DNA of 64,000 bases from assembly GCA_903897605.1 (NCBI GenBank), contig CAIUCH010000054.1, forward strand, positions 124,001 to 188,000, read 5' to 3'. The position numbers were made by a program, and so were the translations under genes. Below, in pieces: positions 17,219 through 24,841 of this stretch. Source of the DNA: an uncultured Alphaproteobacteria bacterium (GTDB lineage: Bacteria > Pseudomonadota > Alphaproteobacteria > Micropepsales > Micropepsaceae). Under the pieces are notes generated by a model. It searched no databases. It was not told the origin of the DNA and saw only the letters and a list, made by a program, of their open reading frames with translations. How positions within the stretch are numbered: the first letter of the stretch is position 1; each line of letters opens with the position of its first letter.

Positions 17219-18199
17219 ATGAAAGCAATTGCACTGCAAAATCCCGGCCAAGAGTACCGGCTGGCATTGACCGATATCCCCACACCCGTGCCCGGCACCG
17301 GCGAAATATTGATCAAGATCGCTGCCGCAGGTGTTAATCGCGCCGATCTGCACCAGGCCCATGGCGGTTATCCGCCGCCACCTGGCGCGCCGGAGACGCT
17401 GGGGATGGAAGTTTCCGGTCATGTCGCGGCGTTAGGCGATGATGACGGCATCTACAAGATCGGCGACGCGGTCTGCGCGCTTCTGGCCGGCGGCGGCTAT
17501 GCCGAATATGCCCTGGCACAGACGACCTGCGTGTTGCCTCTGGCAGCGGCGCTCGATCCGGTGGAAGCGGCGGCTCTGCCCGAAGCGCTGTTCACCGCCT
17601 GGACCAATGTCATGGACACGGGCCGGCTCAAGCCCGGCGAATCGCTTCTGATCCATGGCGGTGCCAGCGGCATCGGCGTCATCGCGATCCAGATGTTCGC
17701 GGCTTTGGGTCATGCCGTATTCGCCACCGCGGGCAGCGACGAGAAATGCCGCCTCTGCGAACGGCTCGGCGCCCGCCGCGCGATTAACTACAAAAGCGAG
17801 GATTTCGTCACAGCCGTGAAAACGCAAACCGGCGACAAAGGCGTGGATGTCATTCTCGACATGGTGGGTGGCGATTATGTCCAGCGCAACATGACCGCTG
17901 CGGCGATCTGGGGTCGCATCGTTAATATCGCCTATCAGAACGGCGCCAAGCTGTCCCTGGATCTCAATCCGCTGCTGCACAAGCGCTTGACCTTGGCCGC
18001 CACGACCTTGCGGGCGCGAACACTTGCCGAGAAAAGCGCCATTCGCGTCGCGTTGGCTGCAAGGGTGTGGCCCCTGGTGACGGCGGGACACATCCATCCC
18101 GTGGTAGACCGGCGCTTTGCGCTCGGCGAAGCGCAGGCGGCACACCGGCGCATGGCCTCTGGCGATCACGCGGGAAAAATTCTTCTGATACCGGATTGA
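17219..18199 (+). CDS. NAD(P)H:quinone oxidoreductase, zeta-crystallin type
   Basis: 326-residue medium-chain dehydrogenase/reductase without structural zinc. GroES-like domain with AAGVNRADLHQAHGGYPPPPG; Rossmann fold with LLIHGGASGIGVIAIQMFAALG for NAD(P)H; and DVILDMVGGDYVQRN. Residues match the quinone reductase (QOR/PIG3) branch. The ATG at 17219 (MKAIALQNPG) is the family start; an upstream in-frame Met at 17183 adds 12 unrelated residues. It is divergent from the DUF1192 gene. Confidence 0.88.
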   Translation: MKAIALQNPGQEYRLALTDIPTPVPGTGEILIKIAAAGVNRADLHQAHGGYPPPPGAPETLGMEVSGHVAALGDDDGIYKIGDAVCALLAGGGYAEYALAQTTCVLPLAAALDPVEAAALPEALFTAWTNVMDTGRLKPGESLLIHGGASGIGVIAIQMFAALGHAVFATAGSDEKCRLCERLGARRAINYKSEDFVTAVKTQTGDKGVDVILDMVGGDYVQRNMTAAAIWGRIVNIAYQNGAKLSLDLNPLLHKRLTLAATTLRARTLAEKSAIRVALAARVWPLVTAGHIHPVVDRRFALGEAQAAHRRMASGDHAGKILLIPD

Positions 18200-18574
18200 T
18201 CACCAGGCCGGATCGGGCAGAACGAAGCCTTGCCGCGCGGCAGGGTCGTTCAATCTTTCCGGCTTGTACCAACGCGCCAGTGCGGACTTGTCCATCAGGT
18301 CCGCATTCGCTTTCGCAAATTCCTCGAAGCCGGCATGACGCTCCATCGCCGCTCGCTCGGCGATCAAGGCCAGGAATGCCAGCGTAACGGTCAGGTGAAA
18401 CGCTTCCGGCTTTCCGATCCGCGCCGTCATCATTTTCAGGACCCGGCAATAGGCGGACGCGGCGTCCAGGAAATCGCGATCCGCCAGCAATTCATATCCC
18501 GCGCGCACATGATCGGCGTGGCGGAAATCCTCGGCCCTGATTTCGCCGCCAAGAAAGCGCTCAAGAAACGTCAT
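18200..18574 (-). CDS. Uncharacterised HADHVR/YHxT-type protein
   Basis: About 124 residues, all helical by composition. FRHADHVRAGYELL near the N-terminus and AFHLTVTLAFLALIAER in the middle match a widespread uncharacterised family with conserved F-x-HxDHVR and H-x-T-x-T motifs; the His/Asp set suggests metal or ligand binding. No function is known to me. It follows the RHH-type gene and overlaps its end by 14 bases, so they are coupled. An alternative ATG at 18598 adds 8 residues. Confidence 0.6.
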   Translation of the reverse strand: MTFLERFLGGEIRAEDFRHADHVRAGYELLADRDFLDAASAYCRVLKMMTARIGKPEAFHLTVTLAFLALIAERAAMERHAGFEEFAKANADLMDKSALARWYKPERLNDPAARQGFVLPDPAW

Positions 18575-18815
18575 CGGCTTCGGCCAAGCGATGGGCATTG
18601 GCCGCTGTCAGGGTCAGCCCATAGACGCGCTTCAACAATTCAATCTGCCGCAGGGTCGCTTCGCCGAAAGCGGGCTTGCCCTCAAAGGCATGCAGCACAA
18701 TGCCTTCCAGCAGTTCCCCCAGCGACAAATCCAGGGACTCCGCCAGTGCCTTCAGGACCTTCAGGGTTCGCCGTTCCAGCCGGACACCGGTCTGGACGCG
18801 TTCTACAGTTTCCAT
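18561..18815 (-). CDS. Small ribbon-helix-helix-like DNA-binding protein
   Basis: 84 residues from ATG 18815. RVQTGVRLERRTLKVLKALA could be the beta strand and first helix, and SLGELLEGIVLHAF the second helix of an RHH (CopG/Arc-like) fold. The pattern is by eye, not a database hit. A perfect 6-6-6 palindrome lies 7 bases upstream of this start, which fits an autorepressor. Starts at ATG 18830 or TTG 18839 would place the palindrome inside the gene. The neighbour could be its functional partner, as in toxin-antitoxin layouts, but nothing identifies a toxin. Confidence 0.55.
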   Translation of the reverse strand: METVERVQTGVRLERRTLKVLKALAESLDLSLGELLEGIVLHAFEGKPAFGEATLRQIELLKRVYGLTLTAANAHRLAEADDVS

Positions 18816-18821
18816 GTTATC

Positions 18822-18839
18822 TTGGTACATAAATACCAA
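18822..18839. promoter_or_regulatory. Palindromic operator candidate TTGGTA-N6-TACCAA
   Basis: Perfect inverted repeat with 6-base arms and spacer CATAAA, in an AT-rich patch just before the RHH-type gene. Likely binding site for that protein or promoter element. The remaining 18840-18968 before trcR shows no CtrA box or gene. Confidence 0.5.
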
Positions 18840-18968
18840 ATATCAGTCAAGACAATTCCCTGTCCAAGCCAAAGGCTTTCGGCTAAAAAACCCACCTTCC
18901 TCGACAATTCATCATCGAGCGAAGGGACGGGCTGGAGAGGCCCGCCCTGGACCAAAAGGAATTACGCC

Positions 18969-19661
18969 ATGGCCGCAGAGACCAAGCCGCTGATGCCCAA
19001 AGCCACCGCCGTCTGGCTGGTGGACAATACCGGGCTCTCCTTCGAACAGATCGCTGATTTTTGCGGTCTGCATCCGCTGGAAGTGAAAGGCATCGCCGAC
19101 GAGGACGTGGCCAAGGGCATCAAGGGCATGGACCCGGTGACCACCGGCCAGCTCACCCGCGAGCAGATCGAGGAAGCGGAGAAAAATCCCAAGGTCCGTC
19201 TCAAGATGGCCGCCCCCAAGCACAAGATGCCGAATGTGCGCCTCAAGCGCGCGCCGCGTTACACACCGGTCTCAAAGCGCCAGGATAAGCCCGATGCGGT
19301 CTATTGGATCATCCGCAATCATTCCGAATTCTCCGATGCCGACATCATCAAGCTGATCGGCACCACCAAGGCGACGATCCAAAAGATCCGCGAGCGTTCG
19401 CATTGGAACGCCACCAACATCAAGGCGGTGGATCCGGTGACCCTGGGCCTGTGCTCGCAGCTGGAATTGGATCTGGCCGTCACCCGTGCCGCCGCAAAAC
19501 ATGAACGCGCCCAAAAGCGCGCCGCCAAGAAAGGCGCCACCTTGAAGCCGGTCAGCGAAAGCCTGGCGCCGGCACCTGCACCGGCACCCGCACCTGATAC
19601 GGTCGAAATGCCGCCCGATTCCGACGAATGGAAACTGTCCAGCGAACTGGAACAGGACTGA
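18969..19661 (+). CDS. trcR: Cell-cycle regulator TrcR (DUF1013)
   Basis: 230-residue DUF1013 protein, named TrcR in Caulobacter. Conserved blocks are KATAVWLVDNTGLSFEQIA, FCGLHPLEVKGIADEDV, then a Lys-rich linker and DAVYWIIRNHSEFSDADI with LIGTTKATIQKIRER, a repeat of two HTH-like units. The C-terminal tail has an AlaPro run (about residues 200-210) and an acidic end. The ATG at 18969 is preferred because the upstream in-frame sequence is not family-like. The exact regulatory targets here are unknown. Confidence 0.85.
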   Translation: MAAETKPLMPKATAVWLVDNTGLSFEQIADFCGLHPLEVKGIADEDVAKGIKGMDPVTTGQLTREQIEEAEKNPKVRLKMAAPKHKMPNVRLKRAPRYTPVSKRQDKPDAVYWIIRNHSEFSDADIIKLIGTTKATIQKIRERSHWNATNIKAVDPVTLGLCSQLELDLAVTRAAAKHERAQKRAAKKGATLKPVSESLAPAPAPAPAPDTVEMPPDSDEWKLSSELEQD

Positions 19662-20267
19662 TCAGAGATAGATTGCTGCGACGACGCCCAGCACGACCAG
19701 CAGCAGAAAACCGATCAGCGCCAGCTCGAGATATTTCTCGAGCAGCTCCTTGGCCTGGGCGCCGAAGAAATGCACCAGCAATCCTTCCAGCACGACAAAG
19801 CGGAAGGACCGCGTGATCGCCGAAAAGAACATGAAGGCGGCGAAGGGCACGCCGGCCAGGCCGGATGCGATCGTCACCAGCTTATAGGGAATCGGCGTCG
19901 CGCCCTGGACCGCGATCATATAGGCGTGGTTGCTGAAGCTCTGGCGGTAAAGCTCCACCTTGGCCAGTGGAATATGCAGCACGCCGATCAACCATAGACC
20001 CGCCGTGTTCCAGAACAGGGCGCCAATCGCATACCCCAGCATGCCGCCCATCACCGACCAGAAGGCGCACCAGGCGGCCAGCCGGAAGGCATGGCGGCGA
20101 TCCGCCAGCATCATCGGCAGCAGCATCACATCCGGGGGAATGGGAAAGAAGGATGCTTCGGCGAAGGCGAAACAGGCCAGCGCCCACCAGGCATTGCGGC
20201 CTTGCGATTTGGTCAGCATCCAGGCGTAAAGCGCGCGCAATCCGCGTGGTTTGGCGACATCCGACAT
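19662..20267 (-). CDS. YqaA/DedA-like VTT-domain membrane protein
   Basis: 201-residue inner-membrane protein. FAEASFFPIPPDVMLLPMML and GATPIPYKLVTIASGLAGVP are the re-entrant loop motifs of the SNARE-associated Golgi/VTT family; FPIPPDV and PIPYK are typical of the YqaA branch. At least four hydrophobic segments. Possible role in lipid flipping or membrane homeostasis by family only. It begins immediately after the convergent trcR stop. Confidence 0.85.
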   Translation of the reverse strand: MSDVAKPRGLRALYAWMLTKSQGRNAWWALACFAFAEASFFPIPPDVMLLPMMLADRRHAFRLAAWCAFWSVMGGMLGYAIGALFWNTAGLWLIGVLHIPLAKVELYRQSFSNHAYMIAVQGATPIPYKLVTIASGLAGVPFAAFMFFSAITRSFRFVVLEGLLVHFFGAQAKELLEKYLELALIGFLLLVVLGVVAAIYL

Positions 20268-20341
20268 GCAGCCCTTCTAGCAAGCTTCACAACCCTGTCC
20301 AATCTTGCCGTTTCCCAGGGCTTTCTCTAGCGTGCCGGGCC

Positions 20342-22162
20342 ATGGCGAAATCCGACAAGCGTGGAAAGAAAAAGGCGCGGCCCGCCAAGAAGCGTGCGGC
20401 CACCAAGCCCGCGCGCGTCAAGGCGGCGAAACCCGCCAAAAACCTGTCCAAAAAGCCTGTGCCCAAACCGGCCCAGCGGCTGGCGCCCCTGCGTGTGCGC
20501 GCCAAGCGGCAGCTTCGCCCTTCGCCCCAACCGCGCCGGCCAAAGCCCAGCAATGTTTATGACGAATTGCCTCGCACGCCGGCGAATTTTCAACCGCTGA
20601 CGCCACTGACCATGCTGGAGCGCGCGGCCGGCGTGTTTCCCGACCGGATCGCGGTGATCCATGGCGCGCAGCGCACAAGCTATGCGGAATTTTATCGCCG
20701 CTGCGGCCGACTGGCCGCGGCACTGGCGGCCCATGGCATCGGCAAGAACGACACCGTCGCGGCCGTGCTGGCCAACACGCCCGCCATGCTGGAAGCCCAT
20801 TACGGCGTGCCCATGGCCGGCGGCGTATTGAATGCGATCAACACCAGGCTCGATGCCGCCTCGATCGCCTATATGCTGGAGCATGGGGATGCAAAAATTC
20901 TCATCACCGACCGCGAATTTTCCGCCGCCGTCGGCGCGGCGCTGAAACTGCTCAAGCATCCGCCGCTGGTGATCGATTATGACGACCCGGAATTTCCCCA
21001 GAATGGCGCGCGGCTGGGCGAGGATTATGAATCCTTCCTGGCATCTGGCGATCCGGAATTCACTTGGATAATGCCGGCCGACGAATGGGACGCGATATCG
21101 CTCAACTATACATCAGGCACCACCGGCAATCCCAAGGGCGTGGTCTATCACCATCGCGGCGCGGCGCTGATTGGCTACAGCAACATGCTGGCGGGCATCA
21201 TGGGCCGCCAACCTGTCCTGCTGTGGACCTTGCCGATGTTTCACTGCAATGGCTGGTGTTTCCCTTGGACCTTGTCGGTCAATGCCGGCACCCATGTCTG
21301 TCTGCGTTGGGTGCGGGCGGGTGCGATCTATCAGGCGATTGAAGAACATGGCGTCACCCATCTGTGCGGCGCGCCCATCGTGATGTCGACCTTGCTGGAT
21401 GCGCGGAAAGAGGAAGTCCGTGCATTTTCCCAGCGCGTCACTTTCATGGTGGCGGCGGCGCCGCCGCCGGAATCCGTGCTGGCGGCGATGGCGGACGCCG
21501 GCTTCGACATCGTTCATGTCTATGGCCTGACCGAAACCTACGGACCCGCCGTGGTCAATGAATGGCATGAGAGCTGGAACGGTCTGGATGGCGCCGCGCG
21601 TGCCACGCGCCAGGCCCGCCAGGGCGTTCGCTATCACGCGCTGGAAGGTCTGGCGGTGATGGATCCCCAGACGATGGAGCCGCTGGCGCCCGATACGTTG
21701 GGCGAGGTGATGTTTCGCGGCAATGTGGTGATGAAGGGTTACCTGAAAAACCCCGACGCCACCCGCGCCGCCTTCGCCGGCGGCTGGTTTCATTCCGGCG
21801 ATCTGGGGGTGACGCATGAGGACGGCTACATCCAGCTCAAGGATCGCTCCAAGGACATCATCATCTCGGGCGGCGAGAATATCTCCTCCATCGAGATCGA
21901 GAATGTTCTGAGCCGTCACCCCGCCGTGCAATTCGCCGCCGTCGTCGCCAAGCCGGACAGCAAATGGGGCGAGACGCCATGCGCCTTTGTCGAGAAACGG
22001 CGCGGCCATGACGCGGTGACTGAGGAGGATATCCTCGCCTTCTGCCACCAGCACCTGGCCAAGTTCAAGGCGCCGCGCTTTGTGATCTTCACCGAGCTGC
22101 CCAAGACCAGCACCGGCAAAATTCAGAAATTCACGCTGCGCGCGCGCGCGAAAACGCTCTGA
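20342..22162 (+). CDS. AMP-dependent acyl-CoA synthetase with basic N-terminal extension
   Basis: 606-residue adenylate-forming ligase. Core motifs are NYTSGTTGNPKGVVYHHRG (P-loop), HVYGLTETYGPAV, WFHSGDLGV, DRSKDIIISGGENIS and the C-terminal catalytic Lys in KTSTGKIQKFTLR, all of fatty acyl-CoA synthetases. It loads an acyl acid onto CoA; chain length is not clear. Residues 1-75 form an unusual Lys/Ala/Pro/Arg-rich, histone-like extension before YDELPRTPANFQPLTPLTML, where normal members start. GGGCC-type spacing gives no strong RBS for ATG 20342, so a later start is possible. Confidence 0.85.
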   Translation: MAKSDKRGKKKARPAKKRAATKPARVKAAKPAKNLSKKPVPKPAQRLAPLRVRAKRQLRPSPQPRRPKPSNVYDELPRTPANFQPLTPLTMLERAAGVFPDRIAVIHGAQRTSYAEFYRRCGRLAAALAAHGIGKNDTVAAVLANTPAMLEAHYGVPMAGGVLNAINTRLDAASIAYMLEHGDAKILITDREFSAAVGAALKLLKHPPLVIDYDDPEFPQNGARLGEDYESFLASGDPEFTWIMPADEWDAISLNYTSGTTGNPKGVVYHHRGAALIGYSNMLAGIMGRQPVLLWTLPMFHCNGWCFPWTLSVNAGTHVCLRWVRAGAIYQAIEEHGVTHLCGAPIVMSTLLDARKEEVRAFSQRVTFMVAAAPPPESVLAAMADAGFDIVHVYGLTETYGPAVVNEWHESWNGLDGAARATRQARQGVRYHALEGLAVMDPQTMEPLAPDTLGEVMFRGNVVMKGYLKNPDATRAAFAGGWFHSGDLGVTHEDGYIQLKDRSKDIIISGGENISSIEIENVLSRHPAVQFAAVVAKPDSKWGETPCAFVEKRRGHDAVTEEDILAFCHQHLAKFKAPRFVIFTELPKTSTGKIQKFTLRARAKTL

Positions 22163-22206
22163 CGCGTCAAACGAAATTGAGGGGCGGTGAAGGAGGCCGA
22201 AGCCTG

Positions 22207-22377
22207 CTAATGAACGGCTTTCAACCGTTCCAATTCATCTTTGATTCGGAGTTTTTGCTTTTTAAGCGCCGCCACCCGGGCTTCATCCCAATCGGGGTGC
22301 CTCATTTCGGTGGCGATGATCTCTTCGAGTTTCTTATGCTGAACAGCGAGATTTTCGATCTGTCCTTCTGATTCCAT
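22207..22377 (-). CDS. YdcH/DUF465 small coiled-coil protein
   Basis: 56 residues starting MESEGQIENLAVQHKKLEEI and ending KLRIKDELERLKAVH. The spacing of HKKLEEII ... VAALKKQKLRIKDEI-like helices is the DUF465 hairpin. Function unknown. It is one of two DUF465 genes flanking ubiX in opposite orientation. Confidence 0.8.
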   Translation of the reverse strand: MESEGQIENLAVQHKKLEEIIATEMRHPDWDEARVAALKKQKLRIKDELERLKAVH

Positions 22378-22496
22378 GCTTTCACCTCTTCGGTTAGGGC
22401 CCCAAAATTAAAGCACCAAGAACGGGGTCTGTCACCTCAAAAAGTTTTGGAACCAAGGCCTCTTTCGGGACGGGCGCGCGAGTTGTAAACGAAGGT

Positions 22497-23111
22497 ATGG
22501 CAAGGGCACCCAAGACCAAAAAAACCGCGGAAAGACTGGTTATCGGACTTTCCGGCGCCTCGGGCGTGATCTACGGCATCCGGCTTCTGGAGGCCCTCAA
22601 GGATCTGCAGATCGAGTCGCATCTGGTGATGACCAAGCCCGCCCAGATGACCATCGCCTATGAAACGGACATGACGCCGAAACAGGTGGCAGCGAAAGCG
22701 GATCATTCGCACGCGATCGAGGATATCGGTGCGCCTATCGCCAGTGGCAGTTTCAAGACCGCGGGCATGATCGTGGCGCCCTGCTCGGTCCGCACGATGA
22801 GCGAAATCGCCACCGGCGTGACCACCAATCTTCTCACCCGATCCGCGGATGTCATGTTGAAGGAACGGCGGCCATTGATCCTGATGGTGCGCGAGACGCC
22901 GTTGCATCTGGGTCATTTGCGCACCATGACGGCGCTGGCCGAAATGGGCGCGATCATTCTTCCGCCGATGCCGGCATTTTACACCGAGCCAAAGACGCTT
23001 GCCGATCTGGTGGATCAGATGGTGGGCCGCGCACTGGATCTGCTGGGATATGACTGGCCGATGAAACGCTGGGGCGAAGATCTGCCCAAGACGAGACGGG
23101 GCAAGCGTTGA
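22497..23111 (+). CDS. ubiX: Flavin prenyltransferase UbiX
   Basis: 204 residues. UbiX makes prenylated FMN, the cofactor of the UbiD decarboxylase in ubiquinone synthesis. IGLSGASGVIYGIRLLEAL is the FMN-binding start, IASGSFKTAGMIVAPCS the central signature, and RRPLILMVRETPLHLGHLR the substrate-binding stretch. The stop overlaps the ATG of the next DUF465 gene (TGATG). ubiD is not in the window. Confidence 0.95.
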   Translation: MARAPKTKKTAERLVIGLSGASGVIYGIRLLEALKDLQIESHLVMTKPAQMTIAYETDMTPKQVAAKADHSHAIEDIGAPIASGSFKTAGMIVAPCSVRTMSEIATGVTTNLLTRSADVMLKERRPLILMVRETPLHLGHLRTMTALAEMGAIILPPMPAFYTEPKTLADLVDQMVGRALDLLGYDWPMKRWGEDLPKTRRGKR

Positions 23112-23329
23112 TGAACGAACAGGTCACCCGTCCCGATGAAGTCGGCGCCCGCGCCAAGCTGGCGACATTGACCCAGGAGCATCGCGACCTGGATGCGGCG
23201 ATCGAGGCCATGGCCGTGGCGGGCGCCGGCGATCAACTGGCATTGTCGCGGCTGAAAAAACGCAAGCTGCAGTTGAAGGACGAGATCACCGAGATCAACA
23301 ATTCGCTGCTCCCGGATATCATCGCCTAG
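23111..23329 (+). CDS. YdcH/DUF465 small coiled-coil protein
   Basis: 72 residues. LATLTQEHRDLDAAIEAM and LSRLKKRKLQLKDEITEI form the two helices of the DUF465 family. It is translationally coupled to ubiX (TGATG). Function unknown; the pairing with ubiX is common in alphaproteobacteria. Confidence 0.85.
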   Translation: MNEQVTRPDEVGARAKLATLTQEHRDLDAAIEAMAVAGAGDQLALSRLKKRKLQLKDEITEINNSLLPDIIA

Positions 23330-23415
23330 CGCGCCATTGGCACAAAGGCGATTATTCCGAACTTGGCCAACCATGCGGAGCGCAGTAATTACGGCTCCGA
23401 TAGGCCACGCTCACT

Positions 23416-24279
23416 CTAATCATCGTATTCATAATCTGCATCTTGGGCAGTCAGTGGGAGAAAGCGTCTAGTTGCGGTGTCAAGCCGCCGAAAAACGCCA
23501 AGCCGTCGGTTTTCTCCGTTGCCATCCTGGTAAAGAATTTTGCCCCCAAAGAATATCCCCTGGCGCGGGCTCACGTACCCATGGAAATCGTCCTCAGTCC
23601 ATCGAGTGCCTGATTCGTATGGAAATTCTCGCCAAACGGCGTTCACCGTTAAACGACTGGCGCCCAAGAAATTGCGCGGCGGGTCTCCAACAATGGGTGG
23701 GGGTTTGTTGTCGTAGGTTCCGATAGGAGCAAGAGATCGAATTTCAAAAGAGCTAGCGATAATAAAGGCGTCAGAAGTCCCGATATTAATAACCTCAAAT
23801 TCAATCTTAATGGGATTTCCAGGATCGGCCTCTATAGCTCTGACATTTCGGACAACGAGATGGGGACGATGGGTGAGAATATGCTGACGGTCAGCAAGGA
23901 TTTGTTGTCTTCCAGCAGTTTTCTCGGAGGACGAGATTCCCCACCATCCAACGACAACCAAGCAGTACGTGAAAAAGGCCAGCGCCATATCGCCGGGCCT
24001 TACGTCACAATACCAATACCCTATGAATGGCTCTATGTATTTGGGGTGGGGTTGCTTGGTTGTGCCGGAATTTATTTGATCTCGTCCAGAAGCACTATTG
24101 TCAGCTGCGCGAGCGCTTGTTTGTTCGGGATTGGGCTGATGAGCAAATTCTATGCTGGATTGATTATCTACTGGCCGACAAACTGGTGAGAAAAGAAATA
24201 GGGCTGGCAGTACTACGCAAACTAGAAATCCAAGCGCAATCAAGCCCAAATAAATGCGCGCAGGTTTTTCGTTCGGCAT
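23416..24279 (-). CDS. Orphan membrane protein in an AT-richer patch
   Basis: 287 residues. First helix IYLGLIALGFLVCVVLPALF (9-28); a polar loop to about 90 with a Cys pair region (YWYCDVRPGD); second helix FFTYCLVVVGWWGI (about 102-115); then a soluble C-terminal domain with beta-like sequence (RPHLVVRNVRAIEADPGNPI, IKIEFEVINIGTSDAFI). The latter resembles immunoglobulin-like domains of small membrane proteins found in mobile contexts, but I recognise no family. Base use is visibly AT-richer than neighbours, which suggests acquisition. Confidence 0.6.
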   Translation of the reverse strand: MPNEKPARIYLGLIALGFLVCVVLPALFLFSPVCRPVDNQSSIEFAHQPNPEQTSARAADNSASGRDQINSGTTKQPHPKYIEPFIGYWYCDVRPGDMALAFFTYCLVVVGWWGISSSEKTAGRQQILADRQHILTHRPHLVVRNVRAIEADPGNPIKIEFEVINIGTSDAFIIASSFEIRSLAPIGTYDNKPPPIVGDPPRNFLGASRLTVNAVWREFPYESGTRWTEDDFHGYVSPRQGIFFGGKILYQDGNGENRRLGVFRRLDTATRRFLPLTAQDADYEYDD

Positions 24280-24439
24280 CCCCTTTTTGCTTCCCCAAAG
24301 GTGTCGGCGTTCAGGCGGTTGTTATACCGGATCTGGAACTCGGCCATAGTTCGATAATAATCGCTGTCACAAAAATAGTTCTTGATTTGTTCCTTGTCCC
24401 GAGCGAGGGTGCGCGGCATTTTTTTGAGACAGGGAGATC

Positions 24440-24841
24440 ATGACAAAAATTGCCTATGTGACGATTGGCGCGCGCGACAGCGATGCGTCGGTGAAATTCT
24501 ATGACGCGGTGTTCACGGCGCTTGGCGACGAGCGCAAATTTTCCCAAGGCGGCTGGACGGGCTATGGGGTGCCCAGCGAGGACAAGGGCTTCACCGGCTG
24601 CCACACCATGCTGTGCAAGCCGCAAAACGGCAAAGACGCGGCCGGCGGCAACGGCATCATGATTTCCTATCTGGCGCCCAACGCAAACGCCGTGAAGGCG
24701 GCGCATGCCGGCGGCATGGCCAATGGCGGCACCGACGAAGGCGCGCCGGGCTTCCGTCCGCCCGAGGCGACTTCCGGTTTCTATGGCGCCTATCTGCGCG
24801 ATCCCACCGGCAACAAGATCTGCCTTTTTAGCATGGGCTAG
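24440..24841 (+). CDS. VOC-family (glyoxalase-like) protein
   Basis: 133 residues of the vicinal oxygen chelate fold. [25 protein letters not shown] opens the first beta-alpha-beta-beta-beta unit, and [18 protein letters not shown] closes the second, with the usual DPxGN metal-proximal loop. Substrate unknown. GGGAGA lies well placed before ATG. Its end overlaps alaS (convergent) by 4 bases. Confidence 0.85.
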   Translation: MTKIAYVTIGARDSDASVKFYDAVFTALGDERKFSQGGWTGYGVPSEDKGFTGCHTMLCKPQNGKDAAGGNGIMISYLAPNANAVKAAHAGGMANGGTDEGAPGFRPPEATSGFYGAYLRDPTGNKICLFSMG

